64,000 bases of DNA from Leifsonia sp. AG29 (GTDB lineage: Bacteria > Actinomycetota > Actinomycetes > Actinomycetales > Microbacteriaceae): the NCBI RefSeq assembly GCF_009765225.1, contig NZ_VMSF01000001.1, forward strand, positions 496,001-560,000, written 5' to 3'. This document shows, in pieces, positions 42,674 to 49,580 of the stretch; positions within the stretch are counted from its first letter, which is position 1; the number at the start of each line of letters is the position of its first letter. The notes below the pieces were generated by a model. The model was not told the origin of the DNA and did not search any database. It was given only the letters and a program-made list of their open reading frames with translations. A program made the translations under genes and the position numbers.

Positions 42674-43289
42674 CCGACGCCTCGCGAGGTCCCGCGACCG
42701 GTCCGTCGACCGTCTCGAGGAATCGAGCGATGGAACGACGCGTGGGCGGCCTGCCTGATCGCTCCGGTGCCAGCAGGGAATGGAGGATGAGGCCTTCGAG
42801 GAAGGCATCGAGATCCGCCGCCGATTCCGGATCCATCAGCCGGGCGAGTGTCGTCCGGCTGGCATCGGTCCACCGCTGGGTGAGATCGCGCAGCCAAGGG
42901 TCCCGCAGTGCCGCGAGATGGAGCTCGAAACCGAGAACTCCCGCCCGTTCACGATTCGGCCCCCCGGTGACCATGCCCTCGAGGACTTCCAAGAGTTCCG
43001 CCTGTGTATTGGCCGCACCGACTATCCGCTCATAGAGAGCGGTCTGCTCCTCGACGAACAACGCGAACGCCGCGCGAACCAACTCACGCTTCGTCGGGTA
43101 GTGATAGGTCACGGACCCCAAGGGAACATCGGCCGCGCCCGCGACCAATCGCTGCGTGAGCCCGCCGACACCCTTGTCGACGATGACTTGCAACGCGACC
43201 TCGATGATGTGCTCGCCGCGCCCCGGATCGAAACGGCGCGGTCGCCCCCGGCCCACCCGGTCCTGTTCGTCGCGGTGCTTTGCGTCCAT
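42666..43289 (-). CDS. TetR-family transcriptional regulator
   Basis: A 207-residue protein: basic N-terminus (VGRGRPRRFDPGR), TetR helix-turn-helix (about 38-66: LTQRLVAGAADVPLGSVTYHYPTKRELV in outline) and C-terminal ligand domain. The ATG at 43289 has a TACGCT -10-like box a few bases upstream, again suggesting a leaderless mRNA. First gene of the TetR-MFS(-epoxide hydrolase) operon. Confidence 0.86.
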   Translation of the reverse strand: MDAKHRDEQDRVGRGRPRRFDPGRGEHIIEVALQVIVDKGVGGLTQRLVAGAADVPLGSVTYHYPTKRELVRAAFALFVEEQTALYERIVGAANTQAELLEVLEGMVTGGPNRERAGVLGFELHLAALRDPWLRDLTQRWTDASRTTLARLMDPESAADLDAFLEGLILHSLLAPERSGRPPTRRSIARFLETVDGPVAGPREASDA

Positions 43290-43437
43290 AAGAACAAGCG
43301 TACACATCGTCGGCAGTGGCCGGATTCCCGGTCGCGTGCCTGCCCGTTCCGGGAGCACGGGCTGGGTGGGCGATTCACTATCGGGGCCAGCGCCCGTGCC
43401 GGGTCGGGAGCGGCGGTTGCTGTGTTCGGTTCGTCGT

Positions 43438-44289
43438 TCATGGGTTCAACCGTTCGATGACTTCGGGCAGCCGGTTCGCGCCGGCCAGTCCGCGTGCGGT
43501 CGCAGTTGCGGCGTCGATCCCGGCATCGCGCATGGCCTGGTCGAAGAGGTCCATGTCGAGCGCCTCGACGGCGGAGAGGTGTTCGACGGTTTCCGGAGTC
43601 ACCATGGTGTTCATGAGCTCCAGCGCGCGACTGTTCGCAGAACCGAGGCGGAGGGCGTGGACCAGGCTGACCGGGTCGAGTCCTGCCTGTGCGGCGAGTT
43701 GCAGGATGTCTGCGATCGAGGCTTGGTTGTGCATTAGTAGTGCGTTGTTGAAGAGCTTTGCCATTTGGCCTGCTCCGGCGCTGCCGACGTGGACGATGTT
43801 GCGGGCGTAGGAGTGGAACACTGCCTGCATTGCATCGATCGCGGATGTTGTGCCTCCGGCGAGCACCGTGAGGGTGCGTGCTTCAGCGGCGGGGCGTCCG
43901 CCGCTGACGGGAGCGTCGATGACCTCGATGCCGGCTGCAGCGCCGAGGCTGTGCAGGATTCGTGCGTTTTTCGGTGTGCCGGTTCCATGGTTGACGATGA
44001 TCGCGCCCGGGTGCAGTCGACCCAGCAGGTCTTCCTGGACGATGCGGAGCACGTCGCGGTCTGTGCCGACGCAGAGCAGGACGATGTCGACGGCGCCGGC
44101 GAGTGAGCTCGCCGAGTCGTGCGCCACGTGCGGGGTGGACGCCAGGGGGATCAAGGAGGCGGCACGGCGCGCCCAGACGTGGAGCTCGAAGTCGTTCTCT
44201 GCGATGCCGGTTGCCATGGGCAGCCCCTGATCGCCGAGGCCGATGAATCCGACCCTGGGCCGGGGTCGCCGTGCCGACGAGTCGCTCAC
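43438..44289 (-). CDS. 3-hydroxyisobutyrate dehydrogenase-like NAD(P)-dependent oxidoreductase
   Basis: A 283-residue beta-hydroxyacid dehydrogenase. The N-terminal Rossmann loop is VGFIGLGDQGLPMA, the substrate loop APVSGGRPAAE, and the catalytic-Lys helix GAGQMAKLFNNAL. The family oxidises 3-hydroxy acids or reduces tartronate semialdehyde, and some members act as imine reductases; the exact type is not clear. GTG start with AAAGGACC upstream. It follows the SDR gene by 31 bp in the same operon, opposite XRE regulator 3. Confidence 0.87.
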   Translation of the reverse strand: MSDSSARRPRPRVGFIGLGDQGLPMATGIAENDFELHVWARRAASLIPLASTPHVAHDSASSLAGAVDIVLLCVGTDRDVLRIVQEDLLGRLHPGAIIVNHGTGTPKNARILHSLGAAAGIEVIDAPVSGGRPAAEARTLTVLAGGTTSAIDAMQAVFHSYARNIVHVGSAGAGQMAKLFNNALLMHNQASIADILQLAAQAGLDPVSLVHALRLGSANSRALELMNTMVTPETVEHLSAVEALDMDLFDQAMRDAGIDAATATARGLAGANRLPEVIERLNP

Positions 44290-44320
44290 TGTGGTCCTTT
44301 CTTCTTCAGGAGCATCTTCT

Positions 44321-45100
44321 TCAGGAGCGGTAGCGCGATGCCAGCTCGGGCGACTGTGCACCGAATGCGGTGAGGTCGGCCGAGAACACGGCCTGGAGCA
44401 GGTCGGCTTGTTCGACGCCGGGAGCGGTGACGGTCTCACCGAGTTCCAGGCCGCGCAGGCTGGCGGTGACGACGTCGGCGGCGCTCATCCGGGGTACCGC
44501 TGAAAGGTCCATGCCCTGGCGCTCGTGGAACTCGGTGGCGACCACACCAGGGAGGAGCGCTTGAACGGTGACGCCTTCCGGGGACAACTCCGCGTGCAAG
44601 GTCTGCGAGAGGGTGAGGGTGTAGGCGAGGGACGCGGCGTAGACGGCTCGGCGGAGGCCGACCTGCTCCAGGGTGGCGGGCCCGCTGAACGCGATCATCC
44701 CGGCGACGTTGACGATCTGCCCGGCGCCGCGGGCCACCATCCCGGGCGCGATCGCCCGGGTCAGGAGGGTGGGGGCGAGCACCTTGACCCCGACCAGCTC
44801 CGCGGCTTGCTCTTCGGGCAGGTCGATGAAGGGTTTGTAGTGGGCGACGCCGGCGTTGTTGACCAGCAGCGTGACGGGCTGGCTGCCGACGGCGTGGATG
44901 ACATCCTGGATGCCAGCGGGGGTGGACAGATCCGCGACCACGCTGTGAACGCGGATGTTCGGGAACTCGTCGGCGAGTTCGTCCAGGCGCTCCCGGCGGC
45001 GTCCGACCGCGATGAGATCGGCGCCGTGCGCTGCCAGACGACGGGCGTACTCGCGACCGATGCCGGAGGACGCTCCGGTGACAACAGCTAGCTCGCTCAT
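44321..45100 (-). CDS. Short-chain dehydrogenase/reductase (SDR, DltE-like)
   Basis: A 259-residue SDR with TGASSGIG (8-15), NNAGV near residue 84, the VAGM strand (a Gly-Met at the usual Ser area; the catalytic Ser may be the one in FSGP) and the YAASLAY segment, where Leu replaces the usual catalytic Lys of YxxxK. The active-site change is clear in sequence: Y-A-A-S-L. AGGAAA precedes the ATG. First gene of the SDR-dehydrogenase operon, divergent from XRE regulator 3. Confidence 0.82.
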   Translation of the reverse strand: MSELAVVTGASSGIGREYARRLAAHGADLIAVGRRRERLDELADEFPNIRVHSVVADLSTPAGIQDVIHAVGSQPVTLLVNNAGVAHYKPFIDLPEEQAAELVGVKVLAPTLLTRAIAPGMVARGAGQIVNVAGMIAFSGPATLEQVGLRRAVYAASLAYTLTLSQTLHAELSPEGVTVQALLPGVVATEFHERQGMDLSAVPRMSAADVVTASLRGLELGETVTAPGVEQADLLQAVFSADLTAFGAQSPELASRYRS

Positions 45101-45225
45101 GGTGGGTTTCCTGCTTTCTCGCGTCGGCTCTGTGACGCGCGTTCGGCGACCGGGTCGTCGGTGCCCGGTGGGGTCGATATCGAAGCTAGGTGCGGCGTGG
45201 AAGCGGTGGGTATGCCTCCCTGACA

Positions 45226-45244
45226 GTGGTCCCCGGAGGACCAC
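45226..45244 (+). promoter_or_regulatory. 19-bp dyad upstream of XRE regulator 3
   Basis: GTGGTCC, five bases, GGACCAC: perfect. The centre is 44 bases before the ATG at 45279, as in the two paralogous regulator genes. TAGGCT (45267-45272) lies six bases before the ATG. A second palindrome, TCGATATCGA, lies at 45174-45183 nearer the SDR gene. Confidence 0.7.
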
Positions 45245-45278
45245 GACCGCGTTCACGACCAGGTTCTAGGCTGGGCGG

Positions 45279-46157
45279 ATGGTTCCCGGAGAGAACATGC
45301 TGGGCGACTATCTGCGTGCGCAGCGTGCACGGGTGAGTCCGGCGCAGGTGGGGCTGCCTGCGGGCGGTGTCCGCCGTGTCCCCGGCCTCCGACGCTCGGA
45401 GGTGGCACTCCTGGCAGGCATCAGCGCCGACTACTACCTCCGCCTGGAGCAGGGACGGGACCGCCACCCGTCACCGCAAGTCCTCAGGGCCCTCGCCCAC
45501 GTCTTCGGGCTGGATCGAACCGGCACCAGGTATCTGCTCTCGTTGACCGACCAACCCGAACGCCGGGCACGGTCACGGCCCCGACGGGAGACGGTGCCGG
45601 AGACCATCAATTTCCTCCTGTCCTCGATCAACCTGCCGGCCTTCGTAGAAGGCCGCTACCTCGACGTCCTCGCAGCGAATCCGCTCGCGACTGCCCTGTC
45701 TCCTCGCATAACCCCGGGTGCGAACAGGCTCCGTGACGTGTTCCTGGACGAGGCCGAGCGGGCGCTCTACACCGACTGGGACGACACTGCCGCACGCCTG
45801 GTGGCCGGCTTCCGACGCTCAGTCGGCACCAACACCAATGACGCCCGCTTTGCCCAGCTAGTCGGCGAACTCTCGATAGCAAGCGAGGATTTTCGAACGC
45901 TCTGGGCGCGCCAGGACGTCCAGGCCCGACAGAACTGGCCGATCACCCTCGACCACCCGTTGGTAGGGGAGATCACGCTCAACCGCGAAAAGCTCGTCAT
46001 CGGGGACACAGCGCAATCGCTCGTCCTGGCGATCTATCACCCCACGCCCGGGTCGGACAACGCCGACAAGCTTGCGCTCCTGGCCACTTACAGCGCGGTC
46101 GACCCGTCGGCCGATTCACGCGAGTCGGGCGCTGGGCAGCCCCAACACGCCGGCTGA
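45279..46157 (+). CDS. XRE/MmyB-like transcriptional regulator 3
   Basis: A 292-residue protein with XRE helix-turn-helix (VPGLRRSEVALLAGISADYYLRLEQGRD in outline, about 33-60) and MmyB-like ligand domain (DVLAANPLATALS, DHPLVGEITL). It is most like the regulator at 15655. The mRNA is probably leaderless. It is divergent from the SDR/hydroxyacid dehydrogenase operon. It is followed by 300 bp without a clear gene before the small peptide gene. Confidence 0.88.
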   Translation: MVPGENMLGDYLRAQRARVSPAQVGLPAGGVRRVPGLRRSEVALLAGISADYYLRLEQGRDRHPSPQVLRALAHVFGLDRTGTRYLLSLTDQPERRARSRPRRETVPETINFLLSSINLPAFVEGRYLDVLAANPLATALSPRITPGANRLRDVFLDEAERALYTDWDDTAARLVAGFRRSVGTNTNDARFAQLVGELSIASEDFRTLWARQDVQARQNWPITLDHPLVGEITLNREKLVIGDTAQSLVLAIYHPTPGSDNADKLALLATYSAVDPSADSRESGAGQPQHAG

Positions 46158-46361
46158 TCCTCGAAACCTGGTCCTGGGTGCGCGGAGATGAGATTCGACG
46201 CCCCGAACGCAATCCGGTGTCAACTACACGAATCCTTTGTCGTTTAGGCCGGTCAAGCGTGAGAAATACCTTCAACGATGATGCGGATGCCGAGGCTCGT
46301 GCGGGCTGTTGATGTCGGTGGTCCCGGGTAATCTCGCGCATGTCCAGAAAAAAGGCGAAAA

Positions 46362-46407
46362 CACTACATGTAGTGGAATGACAATCCTGTCATTCGGGTT
46401 ATATAGT
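46362..46407 (+). promoter_or_regulatory. Two palindromes and promoter of the small peptide gene
   Basis: CACTACATGTAGTG (46362-46375) is a perfect 14-bp palindrome and GAATGACA-4-TGTCATTC (46376-46395) follows it directly. TGACAA (46379-46384) and TATAGT (46402-46407), spacer 17, form a plausible promoter. The stretch is AT-rich against its surroundings. The rest of 46158-46361 shows no gene. Confidence 0.6.
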
Positions 46408-46457
46408 GGGTGAACACCGCGGGAACGCGGCCTACAACACTTCAAGGGGAGGCCACA

Positions 46458-46541
46458 ATGGACTACGAAAACGACAGCGTTGGCGGCTACTCGGTTCCCG
46501 TCGACCCCATGGACCTGCTGCAGTGCGACAGCTGCCAGTGA
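46458..46541 (+). CDS. 27-residue peptide ending in Cys-x-x-Cys, possible secreted or modified peptide
   Basis: Starting from the ATG at 46458 the peptide reads MDYENDSVGGYSVPVDPMDL and then LQCDSCQ. It is acidic, with a Gly-Gly at 9-10 and a C-terminal CDSC. The gene has every sign of a real unit: AAGGGGAGG at 46445-46453, a promoter with two palindromes, a short leader hairpin (46417-46430) and a strong terminator right after the stop. There is no signal peptide and no modifying enzyme or transporter gene next to it. Gly-Gly followed by a short core is seen in precursor peptides, but I do not recognise the family. It could also be a metal- or redox-responsive leader peptide. Confidence 0.6.
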   Translation: MDYENDSVGGYSVPVDPMDLLQCDSCQ

Positions 46542-46560
46542 GGCGCTAGCACCGAGCACG

Positions 46561-46593
46561 AGAACCCCGGCGACCGTGAGGCGCCGGGGTTCT
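46561..46593 (+). terminator. Terminator of the small peptide gene
   Basis: AGAACCCCGGCG and CGCCGGGGTTCT form a perfect 12-bp stem around 9 bases, followed by TCTGTCT. It lies 20 bases after the peptide stop codon and separates it from the hadA-like gene. Confidence 0.8.
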
Positions 46594-46635
46594 TCTGTCT
46601 GCGGCGCGGGATACACCGGCCCGTAGAATCGACGG

Positions 46636-47082
46636 GTGCCAGTCAATCCCAGCCTGCAGGGTCGCGCCTTCCCGCCGACCGAGCCGTACCTCGTGGGGCG
46701 CGAGAAGATCCGGGAGTTCGCCCGCGCCGTCTTCGCCACCGACCCGGCAAGTTTCGATGTCGAGGCTGCACGTGCCGCCGGTCACGCCGACCTCGTCGCC
46801 CCGCCGACGTTCCCGGTGGTCGTGCAGGAGCGCACCCTCGCCCAGCTGCTCGCTGAGCCCGACGCGGGCATCGACTTCAGCCGCGTCGTCCATGGCGATC
46901 AGCGGTTCACGTTCAGCCGTCCTGTGGTCGCGGGCGATGAACTGACCGCGACGCTCACGGTCAGCTCGGTGAAGTCGCTCGGCGCGCACTCCATGGTGAC
47001 CGCCGAGTCCGTCATCGTCGATGCCGGCGGCGAGCACGTCGTGACCGCGATCTCCACCCTCGTCGTGAGAGGAGACGACTGA
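46636..47082 (+). CDS. MaoC-fold dehydratase subunit, HadA-like
   Basis: A 148-residue hot-dog-fold protein of the FAS1/UPF0336 (HadA/HadC) type: it has the YLVGREKIREFARAV start and the HGDQRFTFSRPV strand but not the D-x5-H hydratase motif, as expected for the stabilising or substrate-binding subunit. The GTG start has TAGAAT (46624-46629) six bases upstream, so the mRNA is probably leaderless. It overlaps the next gene by one base (TGATG). The pair probably acts as an enoyl/3-hydroxyacyl dehydratase. Confidence 0.82.
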   Translation: MPVNPSLQGRAFPPTEPYLVGREKIREFARAVFATDPASFDVEAARAAGHADLVAPPTFPVVVQERTLAQLLAEPDAGIDFSRVVHGDQRFTFSRPVVAGDELTATLTVSSVKSLGAHSMVTAESVIVDAGGEHVVTAISTLVVRGDD

Positions 47083-47507
47083 TGGCCGCCCCCGACTTCG
47101 ATGCTCTCGCGGTCGGCGATGTGATCGCCGAGCGCACCTTCGAGCTCACCCGCGACTCCCTCGTCCGGTACGCCGGCGCCTCCGGCGACTTCAACCCGAT
47201 CCACTACCGCGACGACATCGCGACCTCGGTCGGCCTGCCCGGTGTGATCGCGCACGGCATGCTGACCATGGGCCTGTCCGTCCAGCCGGTCGTCGACTGG
47301 GCCGGCGACCCGGGCCGCGTAGCCGATTACCAGGTGCGGTTCACCCGGCCGGTGTCGGTCCCCGGTGATGGGTCCGCGGCCGTGACGGTCGTCGCGAAGG
47401 TGGGCCAGCTCGACGCTGCGGCTCGCGTCGCGCGGATCGACCTCACCACCACCTTCAACGGGGAGACCGTGCTCGGCAAGGCGCAGGTGCGGGTCTCGCT
47501 GGCATGA
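47082..47507 (+). CDS. MaoC-fold (R)-hydratase subunit, HadB-like
   Basis: A 141-residue hot-dog-fold protein with the hydratase motif SGDFNPIHYRDD (catalytic Asp and His) and the GVIAHGMLTMG loop. It should be the catalytic partner of the HadA-like protein. Four-base overlap with murB (ATGA). The hadA-hadB-murB order is common in actinobacteria; in Mycobacterium related subunits serve mycolic acid synthesis, but here the acyl substrate is unknown. Confidence 0.85.
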   Translation: MAAPDFDALAVGDVIAERTFELTRDSLVRYAGASGDFNPIHYRDDIATSVGLPGVIAHGMLTMGLSVQPVVDWAGDPGRVADYQVRFTRPVSVPGDGSAAVTVVAKVGQLDAAARVARIDLTTTFNGETVLGKAQVRVSLA

Positions 47508-48649
47508 CGGACGTCGCCTCCGCCACCCCGCTCTCCGAGCTGACCACCATGCGGGTCGGGGGAGTGCCCGAGCGCCTCATCGTCGCGTCCGACCGCGAGG
47601 CGCTCATCGCCGCGGCGCTCGACGTCTGGGGCTCGGGCGACGACTGGCTGCTGCTCGGTGGAGGCTCGAACACGGTCGCCGCCGACGAGGGCTTCCCCGG
47701 CACCGTGCTCCGCATCGCCACTCGTGGCGTCACCCGGCTCGAGGCCCCGGAGGGTCGCGTGCGCCTCCGCGTGGAGGCCGGCGAGCCGTGGGACGAGCTC
47801 GTGGCGCTGACGGTGCGCAACGGATGGTCGGGGATCGAGGCGCTCTCCGGCATCCCCGGGTCCACCGGTGCCGCGCCGGTGCAGAACATCGGCGCGTACG
47901 GGCAGGAGGTGGAAGCCTCGCTCCTCGGCGTTGACTTCCTCGACTACGAGACGGGAGAGGTGCGCACCCTGTCGCGCGCCGAACTCGGACTCGGCTACCG
48001 CACCTCCATCCTCAAGCGGGGCGTCCTGGGCATCGTCCTCTCTGTCGATGTCGAACTGATCGACAGCACGGTGCCGGGTGGCGTGGGGGCTCCGCTGAGC
48101 GCGCCTGTGGCTTACGCCCAGCTCGCCGACTCGCTCGGCGTTCCCGTCGGCGCTCGCGTCTCGGTCGCGGAGTTGCGCCGGGCGGTGCTCGCGCTGCGCT
48201 CCTCCAAGGGGATGGTGCTCGACCCGGCCGATCCGGACTCCGTCAGTTCGGGTTCGTTCTTCACGAATCCGATCGTGTCGGAGAGCTTCGCGCGCGGCCT
48301 TCCTGCGGATGCGCCCCGCTGGCCGCAGGAGGGGGCCGAGCCGGACACCGTGATCCAGCTCCCGCCGGGTGGGGTGCACCCGCTCGACATCCCGCCGCTC
48401 GCGACGGCCGACTACCGGGTGAAGCTCAGTGCTGCGTGGCTGATCGAGCGGGCCGGGATCCGTCGTGGCTTCTCCTTGCCCGGTTCCGGGGCGGCGATCT
48501 CCTCGAAGCACACCCTCGCGATCGTGAACCGGGGAGGCGCGTCCGCCGCGGATGTGGCACAGCTCGCCTCGTTCGTTCAGGCGCGGGTCCAGTCGGAGTT
48601 CGGCGTCGTCCTCCAGCCCGAGCCGGTGCTCGTCGGCCTCTCGCTCTGA
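47504..48649 (+). CDS. murB: UDP-N-acetylenolpyruvoylglucosamine reductase (MurB)
   Basis: A 381-residue flavoprotein of peptidoglycan precursor synthesis, which reduces UDP-GlcNAc-enolpyruvate with NADPH. FAD-binding segments LLLGGGSNTV and GIPGSTGAAPVQNIGAYGQEV, the GYRTSILK segment and the SSGSFFTNP loop (catalytic Ser) are visible, with the C-terminal GAAISSKHTLAIVN strand. Length is that of the type I enzyme. Last gene of the hadAB-murB operon. Confidence 0.95.
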   Translation: MTDVASATPLSELTTMRVGGVPERLIVASDREALIAAALDVWGSGDDWLLLGGGSNTVAADEGFPGTVLRIATRGVTRLEAPEGRVRLRVEAGEPWDELVALTVRNGWSGIEALSGIPGSTGAAPVQNIGAYGQEVEASLLGVDFLDYETGEVRTLSRAELGLGYRTSILKRGVLGIVLSVDVELIDSTVPGGVGAPLSAPVAYAQLADSLGVPVGARVSVAELRRAVLALRSSKGMVLDPADPDSVSSGSFFTNPIVSESFARGLPADAPRWPQEGAEPDTVIQLPPGGVHPLDIPPLATADYRVKLSAAWLIERAGIRRGFSLPGSGAAISSKHTLAIVNRGGASAADVAQLASFVQARVQSEFGVVLQPEPVLVGLSL

Positions 48650-48751
48650 TCGGGCGGCTCTCCGGCTCTCTCTGAGAGAACTCTCACGTCTGCTCGTTAG
48701 GCTGTCGCGCACCGCGGCGGGAGGCTCCGCCGCCCGATGGAGAGGCGCTCG

Positions 48752-49501
48752 ATGGGTTTCCTGGACCGACTGTTCGGACGTGAGGAGGCGCGCCCGGCCG
48801 CGCCGTACGGGAGTGGGCCGTATCCCGGCGGGGCAGCTCCCGGCGCTACGCCTGGAGGCTCCGCCCGCAGCGAGGACGAACTCGCCGTGGAGCGGTACCG
48901 GTACCTGCTGCGGACCGCTCCGCCCGAGACGATCGAGCAGGTCCACGAGGAAGCCTTCGCGAAGCTGACTCCCGACCAGCGCCGTCTGGTCTTCCAGCAG
49001 CTCAGCGAGAACGCTCCCACTGGGGAGCAGCCGCGCAGCGACGACGCGCGTGCCCTCGCCCAGGCCGCGACGAGGTCGGAGCTGCGCCAGCCCGGCACGC
49101 TGGAGCGCTCGCTGTCGGGGAGGGGCGGTCCGGGCGCCGGCCTGGGCGCTGGCGGCATGGGCTTCGGTGGCATGTTCGCCTCCTCGTTGCTGGGGAGCGT
49201 GGCCGGGTATGTGATCGGCTCTGCTCTGGTCAGTGCGTTCCTTCCGGGGCCGGGGGATGTCCAGGCCGCCGGATGGGACGGCGCGGGTGGTGCTGAGGGC
49301 TCGGGCGACGCGGGATCGGGCGGCGATGCGGGCTCGGGCGCTGCGGGCTCCGGTGGCGATGCGGGCTCGGGCGATGCGGCCTCGGCCGATGCCGCCGGAT
49401 GGGACGGCGGCGGTGGCTGGGACAGCAGCGGCGGCTGGGACAGCGGTTTCGGCGGTGGCGACTTCGGCGGTGGGGACTTCGGGGGCGGCGACTTCATCTA
49501 A
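48752..49501 (+). CDS. Conserved actinobacterial protein with Gly/Asp-rich C-terminus
   Basis: A 249-residue protein. It begins GFLDRLFG, has a charged helical region (EDELAVERYRYLLRTAPPETIEQVHEEAF in outline), one hydrophobic Gly-rich segment around residues 145-165 (GMFASSLLGSVAGYVIGSALV), and ends in a low-complexity tail with repeated GSGGDA and GGGDFGGG units. The ATG at 48752 has GGAGAGG upstream; an in-frame ATG at 48737 is possible. I do not know its function. One membrane-associated helix and a disordered tail are the visible traits. Confidence 0.7.
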   Translation: MGFLDRLFGREEARPAAPYGSGPYPGGAAPGATPGGSARSEDELAVERYRYLLRTAPPETIEQVHEEAFAKLTPDQRRLVFQQLSENAPTGEQPRSDDARALAQAATRSELRQPGTLERSLSGRGGPGAGLGAGGMGFGGMFASSLLGSVAGYVIGSALVSAFLPGPGDVQAAGWDGAGGAEGSGDAGSGGDAGSGAAGSGGDAGSGDAASADAAGWDGGGGWDSSGGWDSGFGGGDFGGGDFGGGDFI

Positions 49502-49580
49502 GCGCCGCGCCGCGCCGAGCGGGACCGGCACGGCACAGGGTCGGCGCCCCGGAGCCGGCCTCGGCCTGCGAGCGGCCGGC

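Noticed and set aside
46362-46375. CACTACATGTAGTG as a minus-strand terminator, because T-rich sequence follows it on that strand
   Set aside because: The stem is only five pairs with a usable loop and no minus-strand gene leads into it; with the adjacent second palindrome it fits an operator better.
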